From contig JACGWO010000010.1 of NCBI GenBank assembly GCA_034509735.1, positions 3,534,001-3,598,000 of the forward strand: a DNA stretch of 64,000 bases. Reading direction: 5' to 3'. The notes beneath the pieces were generated by a model. That model was not told where the DNA came from and ran no database searches. It saw only the letters and a list, made by a program, of their open reading frames with translations. The position numbers and the translations under genes are program-made. Below are positions 39,233-52,445 of this stretch, in pieces (position 1 is the stretch's first letter; every line of letters begins with the position of its first letter). The DNA comes from Sesamum alatum (Eukaryota > Streptophyta > Magnoliopsida > Lamiales > Pedaliaceae).

Positions 39233-40080
39233 GAGTATGTTTGATTGGGGAAAAAAGTGGATGTATAGAAGAAGTGGAAGTAAAATCAGATGTATAAGAA
39301 AAAGTTTAATTTTTGGTTTAAGCGAAAAGATAGAGGGGAGGTAAAACTAAATGTATAAGAAATCCCTCCGGAGTCCAATTTCGTTTTCGTCCAAAAGACC
39401 AAAAACTACATATTTTATTTTTATTTACTCTATTGCCCATATAATATATATATATACATATATATCATTTCCCTCCGATTCTTTTCTCCTTCTCGCTGAT
39501 AATACCATACATAATCGCCAGATAAAAGATAACCAAATTGTTGGAAAAACTACTACGTCGAAGTCAACAATCCGGTAACATACTCTGTATTTGCGATTTT
39601 TCAGAATTTTTTATTGCTAATTTGCTATTAATCTTGATTGAATAATCTTTCCCCTAATCGTGTTCCTTCTTTCGCCGCTGGTACTAGTAATTTTTATTTT
39701 ATTTAAAATGAATAATTTAGAATAAAATTAATAATATTCGTTTTAATGAATATTTTTATTAATAAAAAATATTATTATTCTTGTTTGATATATATTTTTA
39801 TTAATAAGGTTTTTAAATTTTTGATATTAGTATAATATTAATTTGTTTATTTTCTAATACAAAATGAAGAGAAAGGATTAAACTGTAAAACTACAAATAT
39901 TAGTCTTTTCTTTTCAATCTATTTTTCTCATACCAAACATGGGAAAGCATTTGAGTTTACTCCACTTTCAATCATACTAAACAACTTGAAGTAAAACTAT
40001 TATTCTTTCCCTCCCCTTCCCCCTTCCCCTCCCCCTCCCCTTTCACTTCCCCTTGCCTTTCATTTGAACCAAACGAACCC
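39233..40080. mobile_element. Harbinger/Tourist-like non-autonomous element (848 bp)
   Basis: Left end GAGTATGTTTGATTGGGG and right end CCATTTGAACCAAACGAACCC-type sequence (inverted: GGGTTCGTTTGGTTC) are imperfect inverted repeats. Both sides are flanked by TAA (39230-39232 and 40081-40083), the PIF/Harbinger target size. A C-rich tract (about 40009-40050) lies near the right end. Non-coding. Confidence 0.6.
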
Positions 40081-40095
40081 TAAAAAAAATATTTA

Positions 40096-40334
40096 GGGTA
40101 GATTACAGCTACCTCCCTCAAGTTTGACATAATTACAAATACCCCCCCCATTGTTTGAAAAATTACAAATACCCCCTGAGGTTTGTAACCGTCTACAGTT
40201 TTAATAAAAAATTTAAGGGCAAAATGGTCAATTTTAGGTCTTTGGTTAAAAATTACTGAGGTTTGTAATTTTTCAAACAACGAGGGAGTATTTATAATTA
40301 TGTCAAACCTCAGGGAGGTAGTTCTAATTTACCC
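40096..40334. mobile_element. Family B MITE, internally deleted (239 bp)
   Basis: Ends GGGTAGATTACAGCTACC and GAGGTAGTTCTAATTTACCC match family B, but the middle is shorter than in the 423-bp copies. The 9-bp flanks (AAATATTTA, TTATTTATA) no longer match well. Confidence 0.75.
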
Positions 40335-40750
40335 TTATTTATACTATGTTTACTTCTTCTGTTTGGGTTGAATAATTCAATCTGCCTAAAAAATGATTAT
40401 TTGTACTGGGCTTGGGACAATAATTGGGTCCACATAATGCAAAGTAAACACCTTATAAGGGTGTATTGAATAACTTATCTAACCTAATAATATATAATAA
40501 ATTCGGCCTCAGGAGATATATTTGTAATTTTATAAGGGAAAGAGAATATTAATATAATTAGGCATAATTTTAAAGAGTGTCAATATAATTTACCAATATT
40601 GGTGTCAATTCGAATAAAAAGTGTTTGTATAAGCTTATAATTTTTTTGAAATAAAAAGAAGACGTTATAGATGCCATACTCGGTTTAAAAATATATTTAA
40701 AATTTTAGCAATTGTTTTACTTTTAACTTTATTAATTACAATATTTCTAA

Positions 40751-41053
40751 AACTAAAAGAAATTAAACATTTAACTATAACTAATTCTCACAGGTGAAAA
40801 TAAATAATCATAGTAAATAATCATCACGGCCACGAAATGATTTTCGGCCGTGGTTCTTGCGAGTTTGGCTAAAACATTGGCCATAGTTAAAGTCATGGCC
40901 AAAACATTATGAACCATGCAAAAATAGTTTCTATGGTGGATAATCTAGATTTTTGCAGTGATTTTTGTTTGACCATGATTAGTAATAATTATTTATCATG
41001 ATTTTTATTCATAGCCAATAAAATTGTAACTAAAAGTAAATTTTCTTCTAGTG
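40751..41053. mobile_element. CACTA-derived MITE (303 bp)
   Basis: The right end TTTTCTTCTAGTG is a canonical CACTA terminus (CACTAGAAGAAAA inverted); the left end AACTAAAAGAAATT is degraded. Flanks TAA/TAA are the expected 3-bp duplication. The interior (CATCACGGCCACGAAATGAT, GGCCGTGGTTCTTG) is shared with the copies at 17736 and 19797. Confidence 0.8.
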
Positions 41054-41200
41054 TAATACTAATGTTTTATAGGTCAATTGTTTTATTTTATCGGAATAAT
41101 TATAAGTATTTCAAAAATAAAATTTTATATTTATAAACTTTAAAAATAGCTTAAAGATACAAATCTTATAAAATATTTTACATATTTAAATAAATAATTA

Positions 41201-41469
41201 GGGTAAATTACAGTGACACTCCTTGAGGTTAGACTCGTTGTTTATAGAATACACAAACACCCTATGTTTTTGTTAAAATTACAGCTACACCGCCTGAGAT
41301 TGTAATTGTATTACAACTACACCCCTATTTAAAGGCAAAGCTTACACTAATACCCCTGAAAAACATTATACTAACACTCATTAGGGGGTGTAGCTGTAAT
41401 TTTACAAAAAAACATGAAGTGTTTTTGTAATTGAACCAAAACCTTAAGGGGTGTCAATGTAATTTATCC
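41201..41469. mobile_element. MULE-type MITE, family F (269 bp)
   Basis: Starts GGGTAAATTACAGTGACACT and ends GTGTCAATGTAATTTATCC. Flanked by perfect 9-bp repeats AAATAATTA (41192-41200 and 41470-41478). The inner sequence (TTACAGCTACACC..GGTGTAGCTGTAA) is also inverted. Confidence 0.9.
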
Positions 41470-41479
41470 AAATAATTAA

Positions 41480-42236
41480 CTCTTGAGTATTTGTTTTTCT
41501 TGGCAAGTTGGAGCTCTTCCCAACACGTCACGTACCCTTAAATTATAGGAGAAATAGCATTTATGATTTTTTAATAAGAATTTTGAATGTTGACTATAAA
41601 TAATTAGGTTTGATTAATACTTTTGGAAGTCTTCCTTATACAATTCCAATGCTATGCGTCAGCAATTTACTATAATTTAAAGATTCCAGTCTTCATATTT
41701 GAATATTGCTTCATCTTATCCTCATTTCTCACCATTCTAATTAAAAAATTTAAATAGTGTCTTAGGGTCATATTTTGTGCAATGAATATTCATAAAATAG
41801 TATAAAATAAAGCTTGCTATTTGCAAGTGAAACCTTCCAACTGTTATTTCAAATGTGGACCGTTTAGCCTTGTAATTGAGCAGGTCGAACCTGTATTTCA
41901 AGTGCAAACGTAAATTTTTAATGCGAGGTTCGAATAAAGAACTAAGTTTAGTGTCGAAGTCCTTGTTTTGGTCCCGAGTTATGAGTTCTCTCAAATTTTC
42001 AGTGAAGTAAATATGAATTAAAGTTACAACATTAATAAATTTTGTAAAAGAGTATATCTAACATTCAGGGATTATGTATTTATAAAAATGTTCAAGTTGT
42101 ATGATCATCATTGATCATTAATTCAGCTTCGATCAGACGGTTATAGAGATCAACTTCATTTTTTAGTCGCTCTAGAGTAGATTTCGAGTCGGGTTGACCC
42201 GAGGGAAAAATGCACAAGTTTTAAAATTGTTTGGCC
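41480..42236. other. AT-rich intergenic, no gene seen
   Basis: No supported feature. Confidence 0.5.
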
Positions 42237-42244
42237 ATTCTGAT

Positions 42245-43280
42245 TAGGAGTGATCAAAAAAATTTCAAAATCGTCTTAATCAAATCGAATCGAACCGGTT
42301 TTTATAATTTATCTTCCAAATTGCATTTCTAAATTCTAAACAAAACTGCACCGCACTTTTGGTTTGGTTTTAATTTATAACTAAAAAAAACGCCAAAAAT
42401 CAAACCGCACCGTTAAATATATAATCATTATTTTTTAAATTATATATATATAAAATAATTTGATAAATTTAATTAAATGTTTAGAAGAATTTCATATTCA
42501 AATTATAGAAGCTCAAAGTTCATATATTATCAAAAGTCCACGTTGCAAAGTCCATTTTTGTGAAACTTAGACTTGAACTCTGTACAAAAATAAAAAAAAT
42601 TAAGTTTTAATAATAAACGAAACTCATCATAATCTTTCACTTCCTCCTCTTTCTCTTTCATTTTCCCTCATCTTCTCTCTCTTTTTTCTCTCCCCCTTTC
42701 CCTCTTTTCTATTTTTCGCCGCCTCATGTTCTCTATTCTCTACTTTGGCTCCTCAACAGATATATAAAATTAATTTGAAAATAGTTTTTATTATGTTTGA
42801 ATTTATATGATTAATTAATATATTTTTTGTGATTTTTTATTTTTTTGTTTTATTGCTAACATTAAGTTTTTAATTTATACTGCAGAACTATTTGGTGCAT
42901 CAAATGTCATTGTAATTAGATTTGACATTCAAGATATTTTTAAAGACATTTAGTTGTATTATATATTGAACTATTGTATATTTAACTTTTATTATTCCAA
43001 AATTTGTTATATTTTGTTACTTAATTTTAACTATATGCTCTTAAATTATTGTGTATTTGACTTTAATTATTCCGATTACATTTTGTTAGCTTGTTGCATT
43101 TGTTAGTTTGAACGTTTTATTTATGTTATAAGTGGTAAAATCGTGAAACTGCTTAAAATCGCACCTTTGATTTTGGTCTCAAAAGTGACAATTTGAAAAA
43201 TTATTTTATAAAACCGTCAATGACAATTCGATTTGAAAATAATTTTAGAAAAAATCGAAACTGCACCATGATCACATCTA
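42245..43280. mobile_element. hAT-like non-autonomous element (1036 bp)
   Basis: Starts TAGGAGTGATCAAAAAAATT and ends GCACCATGATCACATCTA, with hAT-style termini and subterminal inverted matches (TCGAATCGAACC; AAAATCGCACC; CAAACCGCACCG). Flanks ATTCTGAT (42237-42244) and ATTTTGAC (43281-43288) match at 6 of 8, fitting an aged 8-bp duplication. No transposase frame. Confidence 0.65.
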
Positions 43281-43289
43281 ATTTTGACG

Positions 43290-44618
43290 ACATCCAGACA
43301 TAGTATTATCATTTTAAATAATCTAAACATAGTCTATCAACAAAAAGACGACATTCATCACCCGATTTCATTTTTCTGGTTTTTATATTCAACTATATTT
43401 CCTTTTCTTTCATAATCAAATTAAATTAATCTTGTTTTACTATTCAAATAATATTTATCAAAGCATTATCCATCAGAATAAACTCATAAATAAAAAATTA
43501 TTATAATATTTTCTTTATACCTTATATGAGACATGTTGCTCACAAAAACAGCCCCATGATCATCCGATGGTTTTTATTTTTTATTTTATGGATCAATACC
43601 ATAGTATTATGGTTCAAAAAACAGCAATAATTTAATTTAATTTTAATTTCCAGTCCCAAAAATATATGAGTTTTGTACTTTCTAATAATTTTTAGTTTTT
43701 TTAAAAAAATAAATAAATATTATATTTAATTAGCATTGAATATTTGAATATATCGAATAATATTAATAAATCGTGTTTATTATTTTATAATGTCACATTG
43801 TCCTTTTCAGAACTCCCGATTTGAAAGGGTACCGTAGCAAATTCCGGTCAGTGGCCGTCTCTTTCTACTACTAATATATTATATACACATTCAACAACTA
43901 ACCTAATTTCCAGCAAAATTAAATACAAATGTTTATTTGTTGTTTAAAAAATAAATACTCTCTGATTTTAATGTTCGTATAACAACGAATTCATCCCTTT
44001 AGTCTCCATCAGGTTCTCATCCAATTTTTATAATGAACTATAAAAAACAACCTTTTAAATTATGAAATATAATTTTATATACTTTTTAAAATTTTATAAA
44101 ATAATTTTATGACTCACCCTCGATTTTTTTTAATATTTTTTCAAAAGTATTTTTTTTTTAAATATCAGCAAGAATAAAATAATAATTTTCACTTTATTAT
44201 TTAAAGACTATATAATTATTTTACATGTGAGATGAGTATTTATAATTTTCTAAAACAAGGTGATATTCGAACCTTAAGAGTAGTTGTAATTTATCCTACG
44301 ATATTGTTTATGGTGAATTTTTTTATTGAAATATAATTTTTATAAATATTTTAATATTATAGGTATACTAGTTGTCACAATAAACATCCTATGACTAACG
44401 AGGAAACACATACGAGAGAATTGAAATTTCTTGGTCAATTAATGTGTAAGTATTAAAATCTGGTGGACTGTGGGCCTCTTTTGTTTAAAGAAGCAAAAGA
44501 GAAAATGAAGAGCGAGAAAACTAAATAAATAATTGACCTGAGATACATGTATGCACAGTTTAGTATTTCAGATTCCAACAAAATATGTGCTTAATTATTT
44601 TAATATTATTTAAAAAAA
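43290..44618. other. AT-rich intergenic, no gene seen
   Basis: No supported gene or complete element. Confidence 0.5.
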
Positions 44619-44622
44619 AATA

Positions 44623-45490
44623 GAGTAAATTATAACTACCTCCCATAAAATTTGACATAATTATAAATACCTCTCGTTGTTTGAAAAATTAAAAATATTT
44701 CCCTGAGATTTGTAACCGTCTAACAAATAATTCATTTCGATCCAATTTTATGGGTGAACCGACCAAAACGTCCTTATGCAAATTGAATTTTTTTATTTAA
44801 TTCTTAAATTTTTTTTAATATTTTTAGATTACAATACGCAAAGAGGGTTTGTTTAAGTTTTTTACACAGATGAACAATAATGCAATTTGCTTCGACTAAT
44901 TTTTCTACCATTTAAAAAAAAATCAAGGGCAAAATGATCAATTTTAGGCCTTTTGTTAAAAATTACAAACCTCATGAGGGTATTTGTAATTTTTCAAACA
45001 ATGAGGTCTATTTATAATTAGGGTAAATTACAACTATCTCCCCTGAGGTTTAACATAATTATAAATACTCCCTCGTTGTTTGAAAAATTATAAATACCCC
45101 CTTGAGGTTTGTAACCGTCTTACAAATAACTCATCTCCATCCATTTTTATGGGTGAACTGATCAAAATGCCTTATGCAAACTGAAATATTCTTAAAAAAT
45201 TTTGATTTTTTTTTGGAGTACAATGTGCAGAGAGAGGTTTTTTAAATTTTTTGTACAGATGAGCAATAATGTAATTTGACTCGATTGATTTTTCTACAAT
45301 TTTAACGAAATATTTAAAGGCAAAATGGTCAATTTGAGACCTTTGGTTAAAAATTACAAACCTCAAAGGGTATTTGTAAATTTTCAAATAATGAGAGGGT
45401 ATTTATAATTATACCAAACCTTATGAGAGGTGGCTGTAATTTACTCTTATAATTATGCCAAACCTGAAGGGAGGTGGCTGTAATTTACCC
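44623..45490. mobile_element. Family B MITE, outer copy of a nested pair
   Basis: Left end GAGTAAATTATAACTACC and right end GGAGGTGGCTGTAATTTACCC match family B. It is interrupted at 45021-45446 by a second family B copy. With that copy and one 9-bp duplication removed, it is about 433 bp, the family length. Flanks AAAAAAATA and AAAAAAATT match at 8 of 9. Confidence 0.85.
45021..45446. mobile_element. Family B MITE, inner nested copy (426 bp)
   Basis: Starts GGGTAAATTACAACTATC and ends GGTGGCTGTAATTTACTC. Perfect 9-bp repeats TTATAATTA (45012-45020 and 45447-45455) lie inside the outer element, proving insertion into it. Confidence 0.93.
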
Positions 45491-45499
45491 CAAAAAAAT

Positions 45500-46180
45500 T
45501 AATAATGTGATTTTGAGATGTTTAATAAAAGTAAAACAGGTCATGACTGGAAGTCTGGAAGTACGATTTGCATTTCATAATTAGTGTTTCTAACCTAATA
45601 TTAAGTAGTTATTTGGTCTTGCATAAAAAATAAAAAAAAAAAGTTCTTTGGTTAGAAAAAATGAAAATAAATAATTTAAATTAAATTAAGACAGACCATT
45701 GTAGAAAATTAATGTAGTTGGTTGTGCGAGGTATTTTTTATTCTAATATCATGAGCTTCATGATTTTGTTTTAAAAAAGCATCTTCCTTAAAAGACGAGG
45801 TCTTGAAATTTATAAATCATACAAGTTTCTCGTCTGGAATTGACTCAAGATGTATGGTAGTATTAGATATTGTTCTCTGCACTGAACTTCATAAATTCAA
45901 GCATGGAAAAAATCGAGTTCAACTTATGTTTGATCTGATTAAAGTTCGTTTGAGCTTAGTTAGATCAATAATCACATCAAATTTGAATACAATTTTCGAA
46001 ACTCAATAATAATTTAAATAAACTTGAACACTGATATATTCGAATCAATTACAGCTAATCAAACTGTGAATATCTTAAAAACGTTGTCCGTGGAAACATG
46101 TCAAGAATTGTTACGTTCAAATCCTTATGGAGATGGCAAAAATTCTCCAACGTAAACTAAAAAGCGTGCTACTGAAAAGC
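45500..46180. other. Spacer 3' of the MFS gene, no gene seen
   Basis: AT-rich with no supported feature; the last 50-100 bp probably include the transporter 3' UTR. Confidence 0.5.
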
Positions 46181-46189
46181 AAGAATAGT

Positions 46190-49100
46190 TCATAGCATCT
46201 CCGTTTCCTTGAGACTAGCTACTCTAGCGTTCTCCCGGTCCTGCTTGAATGTCCAGTACAAAGGAGTGTAGAACAGGCAACACAACCCGAACGGAACTAC
46301 CATCATCGACAGAAGCCCTCTCGACAACGCGTACGCCTCCCTTGTCGACCCTAAAATCGGGTCTACGGACTTGGGGTCGTACCCGTAGATCTTTTCTGCA
46401 AGAATGCCGACAATGGGAGCAGCGAATGAGGAAAACGACACTTCAAAGGCGCGGTCAAATGCATAGATCATGGTGCGGTGTTTGGCGGGGACGACCTCAG
46501 CAAACATCGGGCCGTTTGTGGCTGTAGCGCACCAGCTGATGGTAACGCCCATCAGGAATAGCGTGGTAGCGTACGTGTAGTAGCTGTTAACTTCCTGGGG
46601 AATGGCCTTGATGAGGAACAATGAGAATGGAATGCCCATAAAGGAACTGAACTGCGCGCACATAATCCGTCCCGAGTGGGGGTATTTGTGGGACATTCGA
46701 TCTGCTATTACGCCGCCGAGAAACGACCCCAGAGCACATCCGGCAGCAAAGAGACCGACTAACGTTGCAGAACTATTATGATCGAAACCTGCAGATTGAT
46801 AGTATTAGGTGAGAATTCAAGACAACAAAGTTTAGAACTGAGTTTCATAAGTTAAGCGTGCTTGGGCGTGAGCTCTGCAGAAGTCCTTTCTTGCAATATA
46901 CAGTGTCCCGTCTCTTTGCTCGATGTCGTAAGTCGTAAAAGAAGTTCAGATTATGGAACTTTGAGGAAAAACGTACCAATTAGTTCGAACCATAAGGTGA
47001 TGAAAACAATGGCTGTCCAGGGCACTGAACCAACAAGACCCTGTAGCACGATGAACTGAAAGGTCGGCACTTTCATGACGGTTTTCATGGCGATCAATGA
47101 CTCCGACCATATCGTTGCAGGTCTTGAGCTTTTACCCTCTATCAAATTCTCCCTAAAACAACAAATCACTGATTAACGAGTGCAAGATTATTAGAGCCGG
47201 CAGCCAAGACATAATCAACGATGCTAACGTTTATAACGTAACTGGTACAGCCATACCTATCAGACATCGAACTGCCAATTCTTCTAGGGTCGATAACAAA
47301 CTGATAAACGAGGAACGCAATCAAACAACTCAAACTCCCCATCATCAGGAAGGCACATCGCCATCCGGGCATGCCCCAGAAAGTGTAACCAGCCATAACG
47401 GTAGCAATAGCTCCACCTCCTATACCGCCCACCGTGCCAACAAGATTCAGGAAGCCAAATCCAGCACCTCTTACACTGTCGCTATAGCTATCAGCAATGA
47501 AAGACTGAAGTGCAGGTATGACAATTGCCAATCCGAACCCATTTATTGCTCTCCAGAATGCGGCTTGAAAGAACTGCTGGCTCGCTCCAACGGCTGCCGT
47601 CGATAAGGCCCAGCAGAGAATGCCAATTGCAAGAACCATGGGGCGGTCATAATTGATAGCTAATACACCAGCCACCGGTGATGCCAGCCCCTGCACAAAG
47701 TTCCGCGTGAACGTGAGGTATCCGAGATCTGACGGCCCAGCAGCAAAAGCTTCACTGACTTCTTTGTAAACGGCTGGAAGGAGATTCTCGTCAGCACGCT
47801 CCATTATTGCAGCCATGTTGATGATAATTAAAGAGAGAGAAAACCCAAAAAACGTTCTCGTTCTGTAGTATATCAGCAGAAGGCCCGTATCAGAAGAAAA
47901 TTCTACACCGGAACTCTTGAAAAGCATCCAAATAGAATGAGGGAACTATACTATATGGAATGATCACAAATGTAGATGCATAACCAGAAGATTACACACT
48001 CAAATTAACAAACTTGGAAGTTTCTTGTCGCATAAGGTAAGATCGACTGGTACATAACATAAGCTGCAAAAACATCAGCTGCTCAAAACCAAACGGGTCG
48101 TAAGTTTGTGACTGATATTTAATTTTCATTATAGATTAGAAACTTCCCGTTAACTATGCACATCCTGTTAACCAGCATTCTACACACCCATTGTGGTCGA
48201 AACCTGCAGATAACTTCCACGTTGCATAAGGTAAGATCTACCTTGCTTCTTTCATTCTGATATTAAAGTTGTACTTCAGACTTCTGATCTCATCTTACAA
48301 ATATCCCGATTCATTAGAAACAGAACCGTTTACCGTTCAATCTAGTATTAGTGAAACTAGAATCCACGCTCAATGCAATAACTTTGATGATTTGATCAAA
48401 TGACTAATTCCATTGGAGCCATGGAAGTAGTTTGATCAGCAGAAGAGATGGAAGGATTCGAAGTAAGGATTTCAAATGCCTCGAGACTAAATGGATTTGA
48501 AATTCACCAAAATGTCACAAAATCTAGTTCAAAATGAAAGTTCAAGAATTTGAAATCTTTGTGGCATGAACTTATCTAAAGAAGCTGGATAGATTTGAAA
48601 TCCTTAGATCAATATTCTTCGAACCAAATACAACGTAAGTGATACAACGCAAAGGTTACATACACCAGAAAAGCAAATAATTGGAGGATGTTAACATATA
48701 TTGCAAGGAGAAAACTAACACCTAAGAAAATAGTTAATCAGTTCCAAAACCTCAATGTAGTACTACCTTGTAGACAGTAAATGAATCCCACAACCTTAAT
48801 CCTATCATGTTCTTGTCTTTTTTCCTCCAGAGAAGAGCACTCAACACAAGAACCTTTACTTGGAATCTTACACACATCTGATTCCCAAAATCTAGACAAA
48901 TTGGAAAGAGAAGTACTGGAACTTGCCACGAACAAAATCTTTCTAAGATTCTAACCATGCCCACCAACTTTTAACTACATACCATCAAAAATTTCAGACA
49001 ACGATAAACAGAAAAAGGGTCAACGCGTATCCAATCAAAACCAACAGCCATAACCAGCAAAAACCAGAACCAACACAAATTCAACAACCAATCAACCAAC

Positions 49101-49258
49101 ACAAAAAAGAACAAAGAAGAAAAAGACAACGCGGGCTTAAAGATAACATGGGTAGCATCGAAACCTGACCTCATGGTTACGAGATTTCTTGGTAGCAGAT
49201 TCTTGGATCGAAAATACGCCGGCCCACGAAATCTTGGAGCTCTGAGGCTAAGTCCCAT
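46190..49258 (-). CDS. Major facilitator superfamily transporter (At4g36790-like)
   Basis: Exons 49258-49170, 47862-47257, 47152-46977 and 46788-46190, all GT-AG and in phase, give 489 residues, the normal length for this plant MFS family. The core opens with SLSLIIINMAAIMERADENL and continues VYKEVSEAFAAGPSDLGYLT, with TM helices through GLASPVAGVLAINYDRP, FWRAINGFGLAIVIPALQSF, GFGFLNLVGTVGGIGGGAIA and MGVTISWCATATNGPMFAEV. About 12 helices are expected: the N-terminal six in exon 2, and the rest in exons 3 and 4 after a cytosolic loop (ENLIEGKSSRPATIW). Substrate unknown; related to Spinster-type carriers. The first exon (MGLSLRAPRFRG..) is the weakest part: it joins in frame (ATG AG|A), but an overlapping 63-codon frame begins upstream at 49368 in another phase, either a uORF or evidence for a different start. 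Confidence 0.85.
47863..49169 (-). other. Large first intron of the MFS gene
   Basis: 1307-bp intron between exon 1 (donor ATGAG|GTCAGG) and exon 2 (acceptor CTACAG|AACGAG). No other gene is seen inside. Confidence 0.6.
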
Positions 49259-49740
49259 AAATGAATCAAGCTGTTGGAGTTCTGGGATTGCTCCTCCGAC
49301 GCGGATCTAAGAGGGCTGCTCCACCCATCAGACAACGTGCTGGTTTGTTTGTCCCGAGCATTGACCAAACCGAAAGAGAATCTTCAAGCCAAAAACAATA
49401 ACGTAGAAATACACGTGTGATAAAAAAATATCTGACGGGTTTGCATCATTGATTATCCGAGGAAACGGACAAGACAAGACTTAAATCCGGTGAATGTTTT
49501 TACTGAATTATGAAGAGAGTGGCAGGGGAGAGAAGAAGTATGTTGTGGGATTATGGGGGAGTTGGAAATCGGACAAGGAAATTGTTGTTCTTGGTGGGAT
49601 ATGATTGGATTGGAGTGAAAAGATTGGATCTTTCTTGACGAAGTTGAAGTGGTAAAAGGGATTCTATTTTTCTTCCTGGATTTTCCCCCGTCTACCCACC
49701 CCAAATTCTCGGTTGCTGCTTCTACGGAGGAGATTCATGG
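49259..49740 (-). promoter_or_regulatory. MFS 5' leader and promoter region
   Basis: Holds the upstream frame starting at ATG 49368 and a second low-complexity frame (49453-49704). The composition is less AT-rich than the flank beyond 49760, consistent with a transcribed leader. Confidence 0.4.
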
Positions 49741-49779
49741 ATAACAAATATTAGTCTATTTTTCGTTCGTGTTCGTGGT

Positions 49780-51130
49780 TAAGGTCAAATGTTGCCTCGA
49801 TACAGTAATTTCAATTTTTTGCTAAGATATTTGATAAGATTAAATATATATACTGAGTTCTGTATTAATTTTTATATGATTAGATTTTGATTTTCGATAA
49901 TAGACTAACTATAAAAATTTTAGTTGTCATACGTGGTTCGAACACAATTTTCCTTGACGAGTGTGGATTTTTAGCGTTGCTTTCCCATTTTTACAATTAA
50001 GAAAAAAGAGTTATGAGTTCGAATGAAATTATATTTGGGTATTCACTTTTATTTTATAAAAATTTGGTGTAATCTATCTTTCATTATTGTTTATGTTTGA
50101 TAATTATTGAATGATGTACTAATTTATTTTTATATACAATGAAGTAACAATGTTGTAAAGAAAGAATTGTTACTCTTTTAAGTAAAATGCAAGTATTGGT
50201 AATTGGTTGATTTAATTGCACTTAACAAGCTAGTTAAGACAAGTTACGTGATAGATTGAATTTGATTGATCCAATCTGAGCTTAACATAAAAAAATCTAT
50301 TTTAGAATTAGAGTTAATTACACTTAAATTCTCTTTGAAAATGCAAAATTATAGTTTTTTTTCAAAAAATTTTTGAAATTACACTTAGACCTCCTCTAAA
50401 AATTCTTTGTTTACACTTGATTCCCTTTTGTTAGAATTTGGACGAAAAATATTGACGTTAGCAAAAAAAAAATACATAAATTTTTTATTTTATCTCCCAT
50501 TTAACATTCTCATGTAATAATTTTGCAGTTATAAAGAAAAAATAAAATAATAGTAACCTCACTCCATATATATACATTACACTTATCTTCTCATAAGTAC
50601 AAAAATATACATGAGAATGTTAACTGACTGGCAAATTTGAAAATTTATGTAATTTGTTTTGCTAATTTAAATATTTTTCATCCAAACTCTAACGGAAAGA
50701 GGTCAGGTGTAAACGAAAAATTTTCAGAGGGGTGTAAGTATAATTTAAAAACTTTTTTAAAGAAAAATATAATTTTACATTTTCAGATAGAGTTTAGATG
50801 TAATTAACCCTTAGAATTAAGGTCCTAAGATTTTGAGTTTCTAAATCCAAATCCCATCGGAGTGGTTGCCATTAGTCTCCTTTTATGGTACTTCCTCGAT
50901 TCCTAAAGGAAGGTTTTGAATTCAATTTTTGCTTGTACTAATTAATATATTGTCCTGTTTAGGAAAATCACCAATATTTCTTAAATAATAAGTCTTAAAC
51001 ATGAAAAATAATAAATTAACTGCTATAGTAAAATATTATAAATTTCATCTTAATGTCATATAATACAACAATTTTTTTCAACACGTCATATAATGCAACA
51101 ATTAAGCATTCCACATTTGATCTTGGCCTC
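49780..51130. repeat. Segmental duplication, unit 1 (left part)
   Basis: Matches 54360-55090 segment by segment: TTTTCCTTGACGAGTGTG, TTTCCCATTTTTACAA, TGATAATTATTGAAT.ATG, and GGTACTTCCTCGATTCCTAAAGG. The only large difference is the 500-bp MITE at 50311. Confidence 0.75.
50311..50810. mobile_element. MULE-type foldback MITE, family A (500 bp), with empty-site paralogue
   Basis: Starts GAGTTAATTACACTTAAATT and ends GATGTAATTAACCC, flanked by perfect 9-bp repeats TTAGAATTA (50302-50310 and 50811-50819). The paralogous duplicated segment near 54795-54810 reads TATTTTAGAAATATGG without the element: an empty site. Confidence 0.93.
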
Positions 51131-52440
51131 CTCAAGTGGATGGTGAAAATTATCTTAATGGTGTGGTAAAAACTCTAAAATAAATCTTTGTAAAATATTT
51201 TCCAATACTATAAAAGTTTCTAAATTCATATATAGATTTTTTTTTAAAACCTCTCTCAAATTTTATATTTTGTCTAAAATTCGGTATCCACAAACTTTCA
51301 TATTTATATAAAATATTCTAATTTTTTAAACAATTTTTTGGAAGTGTTTGCGAAAGCTTTATAAAAGTATTTTTCAGTCTCTGGTTTTGAAAACAAACCA
51401 AAAAAAAAAAAGTTAGAGGTGTTTAGGATACTAATTTTTGCTACTGGAGTTGCTAATGATGGTACTTTTGAGCCAAAAGTTATAAGCACCTTAGGGTGGT
51501 ACTTCTAGCAACTTTGATTTTTTTTTTTTGTAAATAAATTCAACGTCATTTGAATCAGTTTACTCTTATTATAATGATTTTAATTCCGATATACTCTTTT
51601 TAATTATTCTTCAAAATTACAAATCTAAAATTGATATTTGAGATTTTAAATAATGTGAATAATTTAACACTATTAAAATTTACATTGTCACACATTTCAT
51701 ATTTTGAAATTTTTATATTGTTTTGCTACGTCATCTGATATTATTCTCATAGTATAGAAAAGTATATATTAAGTTGTTGTGATTAATTAATAAAAAATAT
51801 ATATAAATGTTGGGATCATGCCAATTTACTATTGTGTATCAATAAAACAATTATACTACTTATTAATCGGAGCATTATTTCACTAAACATTAGGTTTTTC
51901 TATTAATAGTCAATACTTTAATATAAATAATAAATCTTTGTAAAAAGTTAACTATGAAATGTAATATTTGAAATAAAATTTCTTATTTTTTGAAAAAATA
52001 ATTATATCCAAGTGCTAATATTATACAAAAGAAATATTTGTTTAACACATACGAACAAAATGATCTATAATCAATTAAGCGTATTTTGAAAGTCCTTTAT
52101 CCCAAACACTACCTAGCTAGTTTAACTATTATCTAATTTTTATTTTTTTTACTGACACTAGTAACTTTTGATTTGGTCATAACTTTCAACTTTCTCTAAA
52201 AAATCACTTCCGTGAAAGTTTGCAAACACTCCCTTAAATCATAATACATTCATTGCTTTTGTATTGTGCTTTTAATATTAACCTTTATATCTACGTAGGT
52301 AACATAGCCCATTTAAAATAAGTCATGTTGGAAGTTGTTCATATGTGTGCATGTCTTTGAAATTTTTCTAGAGAAATGAAATTAGATTTTAAATATCGTC
52401 GAATACTCAATTGTGAATGGTTACGCAATTGGTTTTCCTA
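51131..52440. other. AT-rich intergenic, possible diverged transposon
   Basis: No gene. GAAGTGTTTGCGAAAGCTTT (51340) and, inverted, GGGAGTGTTTGCAAACTTTC (52236) may be termini of an old element of about 900 bp, but no target duplication was found. Confidence 0.4.
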
Positions 52441-52445
52441 CTAAC

